A DNA stretch of 64,000 nt, taken from assembly GCF_046244365.1 (NCBI RefSeq), contig NZ_CP176395.1, positions 5,766,001 through 5,830,000 on the forward strand, read 5' to 3'. The DNA is from Paenibacillus_V sp046244365. Lineage in GTDB: Bacteria; Bacillota; Bacilli; Paenibacillales; NBRC-103111. The notes beneath the pieces are model-generated. The model had not been told where the DNA came from, did no database searches, and saw nothing but the letters and a program-made list of their open reading frames with translations. Made by a program: the position numbers and the translations under genes. Positions 35,050 through 44,718 of this stretch are shown here, piece after piece. Within the stretch, counting starts at the first letter, position 1, and the number at the start of each line of letters is the position of its first letter.

Positions 35050-37257
35050 ATGATGAACAAATGGTACAACCGCTTGGTAGTGTCCTATTTGCCGATTTTT
35101 CTCGTCATCGCTATCGTTCTGATCCTGATCTCTTTCTTCGCGCTCAGCGATCTGGCCCGCCGGACGACACTTCATTCCAATGACGTGTTCGGCCGGCAAG
35201 TGCTGCGCACGGTCGACAACGACCTGCGCGCGATCGATAACGCTATGGTGAGACAGCTGTTCGCGACCGATCTGGTTCAGCGTTTTGCAATGACAAGCGG
35301 CAAAACGACGGACCCCGCGCCTTATGAGCTTTTCGTTTCGCTGCAAAATATGAAATCCAGCTACCCCATGATCGATTCCGTATATGTGCTGCGAAAAGCC
35401 GACGGCATGTTCGTCAGCGATACGAGCTTCGAGCATCGGGATCGCGTCGCCGACCGCGAATTTATCGACCATGCGCTGGAAACGCAGGACCGCTTGATAT
35501 GGAGCAGCGCACGCGAGTATCGGAGCTCCTCCGCCGAGCCTTCGCGAACCGTCGTTTCGCTGGCCAAAACATTCCCTTTCTTCGACGGCGGCGTCATCGT
35601 CGTCAACGTTCGCGTCGACGATCTCCGGCTTCTGCTGAAGGAGCTGGTCGGCCCGAACATGAACATCATAACATTCTTCGATCAAGGCGGAACCCGGATT
35701 ACGGGGACGGCCGCCGAATTGATCGACTCGCTGCGCCTCAAGTCCGATTATACCGGCTGGGAGATGACATGCGGGGTCAAATATATAAGCGTCGTTCATA
35801 CGATGTCCGGCATCACTTTGCTGCTCGCCGGATTAGCAGCGCTTTCGGTCGCGGGAGGCATACTGTGGATCATGATCGCCAGCCGGCGGAACTACGCGCC
35901 AATCCGTAAAATTATGACCAAAATCGATATGCCGGAAACCTCGCACATAACATGGAAGCGAAATCAGGGCGACGAATTCACGGCGATCGAGCAAACGATC
36001 GAACGGATGCGGGAAAACACCGGCAAGCTGGATAAGCTGCAGGAGGAGCATCGGGTGACAGGGCTCCGGCTGGCGTTTCTCGACTTGCTCGAAGGCCGGC
36101 TTCGGACGGACGAAAAAACGGAGAGCAGCCTGGAAATGTGCGGCTTATCGATGCAATTCGAGTGGATGTCGGCAGCCGTAGCCGAGATCGACAAGCAGCG
36201 GCATTTTGCCGACGTCTATCCCGAGCGCGATCGGGAGCTGCTTAAATATGCTTTCCAGACTTGCCTTCGCGAATTGAGCGTGGAGCGAGGCATCACCGTC
36301 TGGTGCGAATGGCTGGCGTCCGGGCGGCTGTGCCTTCTTGTGCAAGCCTCCGGCGGAGACCCCGAAGCGCTGAACGAGCGGCTGACTCGGCTATGCCATA
36401 CGCTGCGTGAATGGACGCTGCTGAACCTGCCTTTTACGGTCACAATCGGCATCGGCGATTCCGTCGACGACCTGGATAAGCTTCCACTCTCCTATGAAAA
36501 GGCGCTGCACCGGGTCAGCTGCAAATCATCGCTTGGCGGCAATCGCGTCATTACAGAAGCCGACCTCGCCTCGCGGCCGCAGCTGGATTTGTTCCAAAGC
36601 GTACAAATGATCCGTCCGCTCGCCCATTCGGTCAGAACCGGAGACAGCAGCCTGCCGGCGCAGCTGGAGCGTTTTTTCCGCCAATTGCGGTGCGGCGTTT
36701 TCTCCCACGATGAATTGATCAGCATCATGAACTATACGCTTTACTCCATCCACCGGGAGGTGTGGGAGCAATCCGAGGCGCTCGGCAGGCTGTGGGAGTC
36801 GGAGGCACAGCCGATACTCGTCTCCATGCTGGATTGGGCGGAAACGATCGACGAGATGGACCTCTGCCTGCAGGGCGTGCTGGAGGATTTTGCGCTAAAG
36901 TCCGTCCAAGTACGCGAGCACCGCAGTCTATCCGCGACCATGAACAAAATTCGCGCCTATATCGACCAGCATTACGCCAATCCGAACATGTCCTTGACTC
37001 ACCTGGCGCATGTATTCGGGATGAATCCTTCCCACTTGAGCCGTTTTTTCAAAGAAGAGCTCTCGATCAATTTCACCGACTATTTGATCGACCTCCGCAT
37101 GAACGGCGCCAAACGGCTCCTGACCGAAACGGACAGCTCCATCCAGGACATTGCCGAGACGGTCGGATACACGACAGCGATCGCGTTCATCCGTGTGTTC
37201 AAGAGAAGCGTCGGCATGACCCCCGGTATGTACCGCAAAGCGGAATCGGCCGGTTGA
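35050..37257 (+). CDS. Membrane-bound AraC-type regulator with extracellular sensor domain
   Basis: 735 residues. Membrane helices at about 8-30 and 255-275 bracket an extracellular dCache-like sensor (residues 31-250). The intracellular part has a helical linker and ends in an AraC double HTH (MSLTHLAHVFGMNPSHLSRF; SIQDIAETVGYTTAIAFIRV). This one-piece sensor-regulator type is typical of Paenibacillus and replaces a two-component pair. It is followed by a complete binding protein-permease-permease set, its likely target. The whole 6-kb unit sits between two IS1182 fragments (34802 and 40898). ATG 35050 or 35053 with GGGGGG upstream. Confidence 0.9.
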   Translation: MMNKWYNRLVVSYLPIFLVIAIVLILISFFALSDLARRTTLHSNDVFGRQVLRTVDNDLRAIDNAMVRQLFATDLVQRFAMTSGKTTDPAPYELFVSLQNMKSSYPMIDSVYVLRKADGMFVSDTSFEHRDRVADREFIDHALETQDRLIWSSAREYRSSSAEPSRTVVSLAKTFPFFDGGVIVVNVRVDDLRLLLKELVGPNMNIITFFDQGGTRITGTAAELIDSLRLKSDYTGWEMTCGVKYISVVHTMSGITLLLAGLAALSVAGGILWIMIASRRNYAPIRKIMTKIDMPETSHITWKRNQGDEFTAIEQTIERMRENTGKLDKLQEEHRVTGLRLAFLDLLEGRLRTDEKTESSLEMCGLSMQFEWMSAAVAEIDKQRHFADVYPERDRELLKYAFQTCLRELSVERGITVWCEWLASGRLCLLVQASGGDPEALNERLTRLCHTLREWTLLNLPFTVTIGIGDSVDDLDKLPLSYEKALHRVSCKSSLGGNRVITEADLASRPQLDLFQSVQMIRPLAHSVRTGDSSLPAQLERFFRQLRCGVFSHDELISIMNYTLYSIHREVWEQSEALGRLWESEAQPILVSMLDWAETIDEMDLCLQGVLEDFALKSVQVREHRSLSATMNKIRAYIDQHYANPNMSLTHLAHVFGMNPSHLSRFFKEELSINFTDYLIDLRMNGAKRLLTETDSSIQDIAETVGYTTAIAFIRVFKRSVGMTPGMYRKAESAG

Positions 37258-37508
37258 GGACGGAGCGGCTTCCGTATTTATGCAGCCCCAGGCACGCCAC
37301 GGGGCGATACGCTTAGCGCCCCTGCTCTTTTTCCGCACCGCACGCGGTGCCATCTCGGCACGCGGTGCTCGGTCACACGTCGGCGGTCAACCCTCGTGCG
37401 ACGGTGCCGGTTGAGGGCTGAACCACGGCCCCGCCGCTCGCTACGCAAAAACGGTTTACCGCGTATCCGGTTTATGCAAGATCCGGTTTATTCCAAAAAT
37501 AAAGTTTA
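37258..37508. other. Intergenic stretch between regulator and importer
   Basis: About 250 bases of GC-rich noncoding sequence with small stems (for example GCACGCGGTGC around 37340-37370) that could act as a weak terminator for the regulator gene. No ORF with a ribosome site. Confidence 0.4.
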
Positions 37509-37537
37509 TTGACCTTCCCGCCGCTCGACTCTATTGT
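37509..37537 (+). promoter_or_regulatory. Candidate sigma-A promoter of the ABC importer
   Basis: TTGACC (37509-37514), 17-base spacer, TATTGT (37532-37537), 52 bases ahead of the binding-protein ATG. Imperfect boxes fit a promoter that needs an activator such as the upstream AraC-type regulator. Confidence 0.55.
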
Positions 37538-37588
37538 TTAGGGCAGGACGCGCGTCCCCCCTAACTACAATACAAAGGTGGTTGAACA

Positions 37589-38905
37589 ATGTCTCTAACA
37601 AGTTTTGCGAGAAAAAGACCGATCGCAGTCTTCATCGTTTTGCTTGCTCTCCTTGTGAGCGCTTGCTCGAATTCCGGCACGGCCGGCAATGGTTCGAACA
37701 GCAGTCCCGAAGGCTCCGCCAAAGGCAAGAAAGCCGTATCCCTTACGTACGCCGCCTGGTATCAGCCTTATGCGGATTGGATTGCCGAGAGGGCTGTGGC
37801 TTACCAGAAGCTTCATCCCGAGCTGGATTTCAAAGTAACAACCAATGTATTCCCTTGGGCCAACTACTGGGAGAAGCTGCTCGCGCAGGCGGCCGGCAAA
37901 GATTTGCCGGATATTTTCGATATGAACGGTCCGAACTTCGCCGATTATGTCACCAAGGGGCAGCTCGCCAGCTTGACGCCTTATATCACGAGCAGCAACT
38001 ATAACGAAGCCGATTTCGTCCCTTCCATTCAAGACTTGTACAAATATAAGAAAGAACTGTACGGAATTTCGGCGGCTATGGACGGAAACGGCATTTTCTA
38101 TAACAAGAAAATATTCGACGACAACAAGATCCCTTATCCGGACGATACTTGGGATCAGAATAAATTCCGCGAAGTAGCGAAGCAGCTGACGAAGCCGGGA
38201 AGTATCTGGGGAACCGCGGTCTCTCTGGATGTGCTCAGCGCCCAGAATTGGCTGCTTTCGAACGGCGGCAGCATATACAACGAAGAAAAAACCGCATCGC
38301 TGCTCGAATCCAAAGAAAATATAGACACCCTGCAGTGGCTGCAGGATCTCGTTTTCGTCGACAAATCGGCTCCCGACAAGACGGCCGCTCCCGACGGCAA
38401 CTTGGTAAATCTGTTCATCTCCGGCAAAATCGCCATGCTCCCGACCGGAAGCTCGCTTGTCGGTACGTTGAAGAGCTCGAACGCTACGATCGATTGGGAT
38501 GTCGCCCCTTGGCCGAAGGGCTCGCAAGGAATTAAAGTCGTGACCCACGGACCGGCTCGCGTCGTCGCCGCCAACAGCAAGCATAAGGACGTCGCAGCTG
38601 ATTTCGTTCTGTTCCTCGGGCAGAAGGATAGTTTGGTTGGATTTTCCAAATCGAACATCAGCAGCCGCAAAGATTTGCATAGCAATTTCATCCAGTTCAA
38701 TCCCGATAAAAATTTGAAGGCGCTGATCGACTCTACCGCATTGGCCTCCATCTATCCGGCTACGACGAACTTTTCGCTATGGAACAACGAGGCGACGAAA
38801 CAGGGCGATCTCCTCTTGCTTAACCAGACCAAACCTGCAGATGCGCTGAAGGCGGTCAGCGTCAAACTGACCGAAGCGCTGAAAGCTACGAATAGCGGGA
38901 AATAA
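37589..38905 (+). CDS. Sugar ABC transporter substrate-binding lipoprotein
   Basis: 438 residues; AAAGGTGG ribosome site. Lipobox LVSAC (Cys26). The mature protein follows the family 1 solute-binding pattern: LTYAAWYQPYADWIAERAVAY, DLPDIFDMNGPNFADYVTKG, LYGISAAMDGNGIFYNKKIFD, and a typical WP-KGSQGIK loop. It captures the sugar outside the membrane for the two permeases encoded directly downstream (3 and 15 base gaps). Substrate unknown. Confidence 0.92.
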   Translation: MSLTSFARKRPIAVFIVLLALLVSACSNSGTAGNGSNSSPEGSAKGKKAVSLTYAAWYQPYADWIAERAVAYQKLHPELDFKVTTNVFPWANYWEKLLAQAAGKDLPDIFDMNGPNFADYVTKGQLASLTPYITSSNYNEADFVPSIQDLYKYKKELYGISAAMDGNGIFYNKKIFDDNKIPYPDDTWDQNKFREVAKQLTKPGSIWGTAVSLDVLSAQNWLLSNGGSIYNEEKTASLLESKENIDTLQWLQDLVFVDKSAPDKTAAPDGNLVNLFISGKIAMLPTGSSLVGTLKSSNATIDWDVAPWPKGSQGIKVVTHGPARVVAANSKHKDVAADFVLFLGQKDSLVGFSKSNISSRKDLHSNFIQFNPDKNLKALIDSTALASIYPATTNFSLWNNEATKQGDLLLLNQTKPADALKAVSVKLTEALKATNSGK

Positions 38906-38908
38906 TCC

Positions 38909-39832
38909 ATGCCTAGTCCGATCGAGCTTCAAACGCATAAATCCGTGAAAAGAGGAATTCCGGCGTTCCGGCGGGATACGTTCTGGGCGTGGGGGATGCT
39001 GTCCCCCACGCTGGCCGGACTCCTCCTTTTTCTATGGGGGCCTCTCCTGTATGCCGTTGCCCTGGGTTTTTATCAATGGGATATATTGACCCCTAAAGTA
39101 TTTGTAGGCGCAGAAAACTATCTCAAGCTGTTCCGCGACCCTATGTTCTATCACTCGCTCAAAATTACCTGCTATTATGTGCTGCTGTTCGTCCCTTCGA
39201 CAGTCGCCGTATCGCTCGTGCTGGCCGTGCTGCTGAACAAAATCCGGTTCGCGGTTTTCTTCCGGACGCTGTTCTTCATGCCCTCCGTCAGCATGACCGT
39301 CGCCACATCGCTCGTTTGGCTGCTTATCTACAATCCGCAATACGGGCTGATCAACTCGATGCTCGACTTGTTCGGCTTGCAAAAGCCGGGCTGGATTTAC
39401 GATCCCCAGCTTGTCGTGCCTTCCATCGCTTTGATGGCGTTGTGGTCCGGCTCGGGGTATAACGCCATTTTTTATTTGGCAGCGCTGCAAAACATCCCAA
39501 GGGATGTGTACGAAGCCGCTGAAATCGACGGAGCGACTTCCTGGAGGAAGCTTTGGTATATAACCGTTCCGCTTGTGTCGCCGACAACCTTTTTCCTCTT
39601 GATCGTCAATCTGATCGGCTCGTTCCAGGCGTTCGACACGTTCTACGTCATGACCAAAGGCGGGCCCGGCGACTCGTCGACTACGCTCTTGTACTACATT
39701 TATGAGAACGCCTTCCGCAGCTACAATATCGGATACGCCAGCTCGCTGTCGACCGTACTGTTTCTCGTCATCATTTTGATTACGATCGTCCAATTCCAGC
39801 TGCAAAAAAAATGGGTGTTCTATGAACGATAA
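38909..39832 (+). CDS. Sugar ABC transporter permease (MalF/UgpA-like)
   Basis: 307 residues with six membrane helices. Segments MLSPTLAGLLLFLWGPLLYA (first helix), the EAA loop YEAAEIDGATSWRKLWYITVP, and the Q-A-F-D region before the last helices mark a MalF-type subunit. Starts 3 bases after the binding-protein gene; its ribosome site is weak, so translation may be coupled. No ATPase gene is present; a shared MsmX-like ATPase is expected. Confidence 0.92.
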   Translation: MPSPIELQTHKSVKRGIPAFRRDTFWAWGMLSPTLAGLLLFLWGPLLYAVALGFYQWDILTPKVFVGAENYLKLFRDPMFYHSLKITCYYVLLFVPSTVAVSLVLAVLLNKIRFAVFFRTLFFMPSVSMTVATSLVWLLIYNPQYGLINSMLDLFGLQKPGWIYDPQLVVPSIALMALWSGSGYNAIFYLAALQNIPRDVYEAAEIDGATSWRKLWYITVPLVSPTTFFLLIVNLIGSFQAFDTFYVMTKGGPGDSSTTLLYYIYENAFRSYNIGYASSLSTVLFLVIILITIVQFQLQKKWVFYER

Positions 39833-39847
39833 GGAGGAGGAAACCCG

Positions 39848-40672
39848 ATGCCTGCCGCCAAAATTACCGGAAAAATCGCGCTATACTTTGCAGTTTCCGC
39901 CATTTCTATTGGCATGACCATCCCGTTTCTCTATATGCTGACGTCTTCGATGAAGACGACTCCCGAAACGCTGCAATTCCCGCCCGTATGGCTCCCCAAA
40001 GCGTGGATCTGGGAGAACTACGTTCAGATCTGGAAGCAAACCGAGCTGTTCCAATGGTTCCGCAACTCGCTGTTCATCGCCTCGGCGCGGGTGGCGTCGC
40101 AGGTCGTCACTTGCTCGCTTGCAGCTTACGCGTTCTCCTTCCTGCACTTCCGGGGCAAGCATATCGTGTTTCTCTGTACGCTGGCCGTGCTGATGGTGCC
40201 TCATCAAGTCGTCATTATTCCGCAATTCCTGCTTTTGAAGGAATTCGGCTGGCTCGACAGCTTCAAAGGCTTGATCATTCCGTCCATGGTCGGGGCGTTC
40301 TCCATCTTCTTGTTCCGGCAGTCATTCATGACGATGCCCTCGGAAATGATCGAAGCGGCCAAGCTCGACGGCTGCAATCCTTTGTCGACGCTCGTACGTA
40401 TCGTCATGCCCAATTCCAAGTCGGTGCTGACGACGATGATTCTCGTGACGTTTCTGTCGCACTGGAACGACTTCATGTGGCCGCTCATCATCACCAAGTC
40501 CAAAACGATGATGGTGCTGCCGGTCGGCATGGCCAACATGGTCGGCGAATTCAGCACCGATTGGCCCATGCTGATGACCGTCGCGACCTACGCCACCCTT
40601 CCGATCATCGTGCTGTTCGTGTTCGGACAGCGCTATTTCGTCGAGGGTATGCTAACGGCGGGAATCAAGTAG
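39848..40672 (+). CDS. Sugar ABC transporter permease (MalG-like)
   Basis: 274 residues, six membrane helices, with EAA loop IEAAKLDGCNPLSTLVRIVMP and the standard C-terminus FGQRYFVEGMLTAGIK. A very strong ribosome site (AAGGAGGAGG) lies over the stop of the previous gene. It completes the binding protein-permease-permease importer controlled by the membrane AraC-type regulator. Confidence 0.92.
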   Translation: MPAAKITGKIALYFAVSAISIGMTIPFLYMLTSSMKTTPETLQFPPVWLPKAWIWENYVQIWKQTELFQWFRNSLFIASARVASQVVTCSLAAYAFSFLHFRGKHIVFLCTLAVLMVPHQVVIIPQFLLLKEFGWLDSFKGLIIPSMVGAFSIFLFRQSFMTMPSEMIEAAKLDGCNPLSTLVRIVMPNSKSVLTTMILVTFLSHWNDFMWPLIITKSKTMMVLPVGMANMVGEFSTDWPMLMTVATYATLPIIVLFVFGQRYFVEGMLTAGIK

Positions 40673-40759
40673 TTTGTTCGACCGCAGGGTCTGGAGTCTG
40701 GACTGCGACAAAACGGGGCTGTCCATAAGGTTAGAGCGGAAGGGCAGTCCCAAGCGGAA

Positions 40760-40797
40760 AAGCCTCCAAAACCACTGCAAAGTGCGGATGGAGGCTT
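40760..40797 (+). terminator. Candidate terminator after the importer
   Basis: AAGCCTCCA...TGGAGGCTT stem with an imperfect inner part, followed by ATTTGTT, about 90 bases after the last permease. Confidence 0.55.
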
Positions 40798-40897
40798 ATT
40801 TGTTGGCTAATTTCGCCTTTAAATCGGGCAAGAAAATGGAAAAAACGATTTTTGGGTCAGCCCGTTCATGCCGATCCACCGGCCTAGATGGAAAAAC

Positions 40898-41571
40898 TCA
40901 GGCTGTTTAGAAAGTCCGGAATTTCGTCACGACAGTGCGGTAATGTGATACAATATTGGTAAAGTATAGGATACCGAAAGGCATTGATGTTCGTGCTCGA
41001 CCGTAGGAAATCTAGTGTAAAGAAAACAGATCAAATGGAACTCGTGAGCATCGAATCTTTGGTACCCAAGGACCACCTCCTACGGTTGATCAACGAACAT
41101 GTGGACTTCTCTTTCATTACTGAGAGGGTAAGCCCTTTCTACAGTGAGAAGACTGGTCGCCCTGCCCTTGACCCGATCAGCTTGTTTAAGATGATGCTCA
41201 TTGGCTACCTGTTCGGTATCCGCTCCGAGAGGCAATTGGAACAAGAAATCATCCTCAATGCCGCATATCGGTGGTTTCTTGGCCTTGGATTTTCCGATCC
41301 TGTGCCGGATCACTCGACGATTAGCTGGAACCGCACCAAGCGTTTCAAGGGCACAACTGTGTTTCAAGACATCTTTGACGAAGTCGTTGAGCTGGCGATT
41401 CATCATCATATGGTAGCTGGTCGGTTGCTCATTACCGATTCCACTCATATCCAGGCTAATGTCAGCAAGAATCGATTCACGACTCAAGTCGTGACCGAAA
41501 CACCGCAAGCTTATTTGAGTGAACTTGAGAAAGCGGTCAACGAGGATCGGGAATTACATGAAAAAAAGCAA
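40898..41571 (+). pseudogene. Left-end fragment of an IS1182-family element
   Basis: The outer terminal repeat TCAGGCTGTTTAGAAAG begins at 40898; the transposase starts at ATG 40987 and runs about 195 residues with IS1182 landmarks: LVPKDHLLRLINEHVDF, GRPALDPISLFKMMLIGYLF, SERQLEQEIILNAAYRWFLG, PDHSTISWNR, LLITDSTHIQAN. At about 41571 (after NEDRELHEKK) homology stops and sequence next to the hydrolase gene begins. The C-terminal half and right end are missing here. Confidence 0.85.
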
Positions 41572-41624
41572 GCATGCCCTAACAATTGCAATAACGATTT
41601 TGTGCAGCTCCACTTCCGTCTCCG

Positions 41625-42437
41625 CTATCCCCCGATAAACGCCGCTATTTCCTCGTTCAGCTTATCGCGCTGCTCCCAAAACAACCCGTGCCCGCTGAGA
41701 TCGAAAGGCACGAGCCGGGATCCGGCAATGCCCTTGTTCATCGCAAGTGCAAGCGGGAACAGGCACACATTGTCGTGTACGCCGTGAAGGATGAGCGTCG
41801 GAACGCGTATCTTGCCTAAATCGTCAAACAAGACTTCGTCCCGAAGCGAGACCAATACCGCCGCCGTCGAGTAGCCTGCCGCCTCCAAGCCAAGATGAAA
41901 AAACCACTCCGCAAAAGCGCCCGTCACATGTTGGAAGAAAAACATGTCTCCGAACCCTTGCAGCATAAGAGGACGGTCATTATACGTACTTTCAATGAAT
42001 TGATCTACCGCTTCTTTGGTCAAGCCATAAGGAAAGTTGGTGCGCTGCACGAAGCTTGGCGCGGCTGCGCCCATAAGAACAAGCTTGGAAACGCCGAGGC
42101 CGTTATGTCTGGCCATGTACCGAACGGAAATCGCCCCGCCGACGGAATGACCCGCGAGCGTAAAGTTTTGCAGCTTAAGCGCATCGACGACGCACCGGAT
42201 ATCGTCCGCCATCCGATTGTAATCATAGCCGCTCCAAGGCTTATCCGATTTGCCGAACCCCCTCTGGTCGATGGCAATGCACCGGAATCCCAGCCCCGGA
42301 AGCTTATTGAACTGATATTCGAACAGCTTATGATTGGCTGGCCAGCCGTGAATGAACAGAATCGTTTTCGCTCCGCCCGGGTTAACGTCCTCGACATAAA
42401 TTTTGACGTCCGGTTCAACTCTTACGTAGTATCCCAC
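41625..42437 (-). CDS. Alpha/beta-fold hydrolase
   Basis: GTG 42437 is placed after GGAGGAG; an ATG at 42452 is the alternative. About 270 residues of the alpha/beta hydrolase fold: oxyanion HGWPANHKLFEYQ (HGxP), IDQRGFGKSDKPW, nucleophile Ser in AGHSVGGAIS, acid Asp in LILHGVHDNVC, and His in SGHGLFWEQ. The full catalytic triad is present. Esterases, haloperoxidase-like enzymes and epoxide hydrolases share this pattern, so the substrate is open. Single gene, its 3' end near the IS1182 breakpoint. Confidence 0.88.
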   Translation of the reverse strand: MGYYVRVEPDVKIYVEDVNPGGAKTILFIHGWPANHKLFEYQFNKLPGLGFRCIAIDQRGFGKSDKPWSGYDYNRMADDIRCVVDALKLQNFTLAGHSVGGAISVRYMARHNGLGVSKLVLMGAAAPSFVQRTNFPYGLTKEAVDQFIESTYNDRPLMLQGFGDMFFFQHVTGAFAEWFFHLGLEAAGYSTAAVLVSLRDEVLFDDLGKIRVPTLILHGVHDNVCLFPLALAMNKGIAGSRLVPFDLSGHGLFWEQRDKLNEEIAAFIGG

Positions 42438-42452
42438 CCGAATCTCCTCCAT

Positions 42453-42889
42453 CCTGATTTCCCCTCTGCATCAAATTACTCAAACGAAGAGAAATAGGTG
42501 AACGCCCAAATAAAAAGCAACCTTTGCGGCTGCCAAAATGATTCGTATACGCTTCTATTTTCCAATTATCCTTCTCGTTCGTCACTTGTTTGCGCTTATC
42601 AGGGGTCCTTTTCCTTTGATCGAACGGTGCCAACTGCCTTACACATTGCCTACACATCCACACGTCCCTGCTCATCGGGCAGCAGCTCCCCGAAGACTGC
42701 CGTCAATGCCCTGCTCCATCTGCTTAAGAAGCGATTCGTTATGCAAATAAGGAGCCTTCAGTGATCGAGGGATCACCGAAAGCTCCTCATTAATCTTCCA
42801 TTACCGAATTACTAATCGCAGCCTGCTACTCGAGAGAATACAAAAATATATGATTACCAGATCATTCGTTCCATCCATCCGTTTGATCG
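42453..42889. other. Gene-free stretch between hydrolase and Gfo/Idh gene
   Basis: About 440 bases with no supported gene. It contains a hairpin (GGAGCCTTCAGTGATC / GATCACCGAAAGCTCC, 42751-42786) that probably ends the leftward catabolic operon, although its T-tract on the minus strand is poor. The hydrolase promoter should be in the AT-rich part near 42480-42600. Confidence 0.45.
42751..42786 (-). terminator. Possible terminator of the catabolic operon
   Basis: Near-perfect 16-base arms with a 4-base loop, about 100 bases after the stop of the Gfo/Idh gene. On the minus strand it is followed by TTATTTG, so termination is plausible but not certain. Confidence 0.5.
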
Positions 42890-43948
42890 TTACAGCTGGA
42901 TCTCTTTACCGAGCTTTGCCGATTCATAGATAGCGCTCAAGATCCTGATCATATCGATGCCCTGCTCCGGCGTGAAAAGCGGCTCCTTCCGCCCTTGAAC
43001 GACATCGACGAAGTGATGGATATTCGCCCCGTGCCCGTGCCCGTTCTTGACGATTTGCGGCTGGATGTTGCACAGCGTCCCTTCGATTTCCGTAAAAAGC
43101 TTCAAATCATCGTTGTTCAAGCTAAAGCCTGCTTTCGTCCCGCGAAGCTCGACAAAACGTGTCTCTTGCTCGATATTCGACGCCCAGCTGAATTCGATTT
43201 GCAGCGTCGCGCCGTTCGCAAAACGGATAAAGCCTGTAGCTAAATCCTCCACGTCAAAGACGCCATCATCCTGCTGTTGACCGAACGCGCTGTGTTCCGA
43301 GTCGGACAACTCGGTTGCAGCGAACTTCGTATACACCGAACCGCTGACCGATACCGGCTTCGGATTCCCCATGATCCAGACCGCCAGATCGATCATATGG
43401 ACGCCAAGATCGATGAGAGGCCCGCCTCCGGAAAGCTCCTTCGTCGTAAACCAGCCGCCCTTGCCGGGAATCCCCCTTCTGCGGATCCATCCGCATCTGC
43501 CCGTATAGCACTCGCCCATATGGCCCTTCTCGACATAAGCTTTGAGAAATTGCGCGACCGAACGAAACCGGTTGTTGCGCATGACCATCAGCACTTTGCC
43601 GCTCTCCTTGGCCGCCTCCGCCATTTTGACGGCTTCCTCCGGACTCGCGGCGTCCGGCTTTTCGCAAAAGACGTGCTTGCCGGCCTTCAACGCCGCAACC
43701 GCGATCTCGGAATGATACAGATTGGGCGTGCAAATGTTAATGATGTCCAGATCGCCGCGCGCCAGCAAATCGCGGTAATCCTCATACACGTCGGCAATGT
43801 TATGCTCCGCGGCAATCTTCTCCGCCGCTTCCTTGTTGACGTCGCATAAAGCGACGAGCTCGGTGTCCGGGTTCGCAAGCCAGGCGGTCAAATGCGATCC
43901 CTTGAACATGCCGCCGGTTCCGACTGCTCCTACTTTCAATTTTGCCAT
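42890..43948 (-). CDS. Gfo/Idh/MocA-family NAD(P)-dependent sugar oxidoreductase
   Basis: 352 residues; AGGAGG ribosome site. N-terminal Rossmann fold with GAVGTGGMFKGSHL, then CDVNKEAAEKIA, NICTPNLYHSEIAVAALKAG and the catalytic EKP motif (HVFCEKPDAA). The C-terminal sheet domain has GGGPLIDLGVHMIDLAVWIMG with the conserved Asp/His. These enzymes oxidise a hydroxyl of a free or linked sugar. It is the last gene of the leftward operon, directly after thuA, a common pairing (ThuA/ThuB type) in oxidative disaccharide breakdown. Confidence 0.92.
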   Translation of the reverse strand: MAKLKVGAVGTGGMFKGSHLTAWLANPDTELVALCDVNKEAAEKIAAEHNIADVYEDYRDLLARGDLDIINICTPNLYHSEIAVAALKAGKHVFCEKPDAASPEEAVKMAEAAKESGKVLMVMRNNRFRSVAQFLKAYVEKGHMGECYTGRCGWIRRRGIPGKGGWFTTKELSGGGPLIDLGVHMIDLAVWIMGNPKPVSVSGSVYTKFAATELSDSEHSAFGQQQDDGVFDVEDLATGFIRFANGATLQIEFSWASNIEQETRFVELRGTKAGFSLNNDDLKLFTEIEGTLCNIQPQIVKNGHGHGANIHHFVDVVQGRKEPLFTPEQGIDMIRILSAIYESAKLGKEIQL

Positions 43949-43971
43949 TGCGATCCTGCCTCCTTATGGGT

Positions 43972-44718
43972 TTACGGTTTAACCGGCTTCGGGTTCGGCA
44001 CTTGCTCAAGTGCGGGAGCCGGGCCTTCGGGCCTTGCGTACGGCACGGACTCCGGATCGGGAGCAGCCCAGCGAACCCCGTTCGAGATGACCCGCATGAC
44101 GGCCGGATGATGAAAGGTCGGATACGTCTCGTGACCGGGACGGAAGTAAAAGATTTTGCCGCTTCCCCGCCGGAACGTGCAGCCGCTCCGGAATACTTCG
44201 CCTCCTTGAAACCAGCTGACGAATATCAGCTCTTCGGGATCGGGGATGTCGAAAAATTCCCCGTACATTTCCTCCTGCTCCAGTTCGAAATAGCGGTCCA
44301 CCCCGCGGGCGATCGGATGCGCCGGGTTCACGACCCACAGCCGTTCCTTCTCGTCCGCGACCCTCCAGGACAACGAGCAGGACGTCCCCATCAGCTTGCG
44401 GAACACTTTGGAATAATGACTCGAGTGAAGCGCGATAAACCCCATGCCCTCCAGCACCCTGTCGTGCACCTTCTGCACGACGGCGTCGTCGACTTCCTCG
44501 TGCGAGCGATGCCCCCACCAGATCAGGACGTCCGTATCGCGAAGCACCTCGTCCGTCAACCCGTGCTCCGGCTCGTTCGGCGTAGCGGTCCGGATCGCAT
44601 AGCCGTCCGGAGCTAGACCGTCGGCAATGGCGCCGTGTATCCCTTTCGGATAGATGCGGGCCACCTTTTCCTTACGCAGCTCATGACTGTACTCGTTCCA
44701 AATCGTGACTCGAATCAT
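43972..44718 (-). CDS. ThuA-like protein (trehalose-utilisation family)
   Basis: 248 residues of the ThuA family, a glutamine-amidotransferase-like flavodoxin fold without the usual cysteine chemistry. Landmarks: VTIWNEYSHE at the start, ADGLAPDGYAIRTAT, DVLIWWGHRSHEEVDDAVVQKV, GMGFIALHSSHYSKVFRKLMGT, and FYFRPGHETYPTFHHPAV near the end. ThuA proteins accompany Gfo/Idh dehydrogenases in sugar catabolism involving 3-keto sugars. GGGAGG ribosome site; 23 bases before the Gfo/Idh gene. Confidence 0.9.
   Translation of the reverse strand: MIRVTIWNEYSHELRKEKVARIYPKGIHGAIADGLAPDGYAIRTATPNEPEHGLTDEVLRDTDVLIWWGHRSHEEVDDAVVQKVHDRVLEGMGFIALHSSHYSKVFRKLMGTSCSLSWRVADEKERLWVVNPAHPIARGVDRYFELEQEEMYGEFFDIPDPEELIFVSWFQGGEVFRSGCTFRRGSGKIFYFRPGHETYPTFHHPAVMRVISNGVRWAAPDPESVPYARPEGPAPALEQVPNPKPVKP

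Noticed and set aside
34463..41571. One IS1182 copy split by insertion of the importer module
   Set aside because: The order is reversed (right end first, left end later) and the middle of the transposase is missing from both, so a simple insertion into one copy does not fit.
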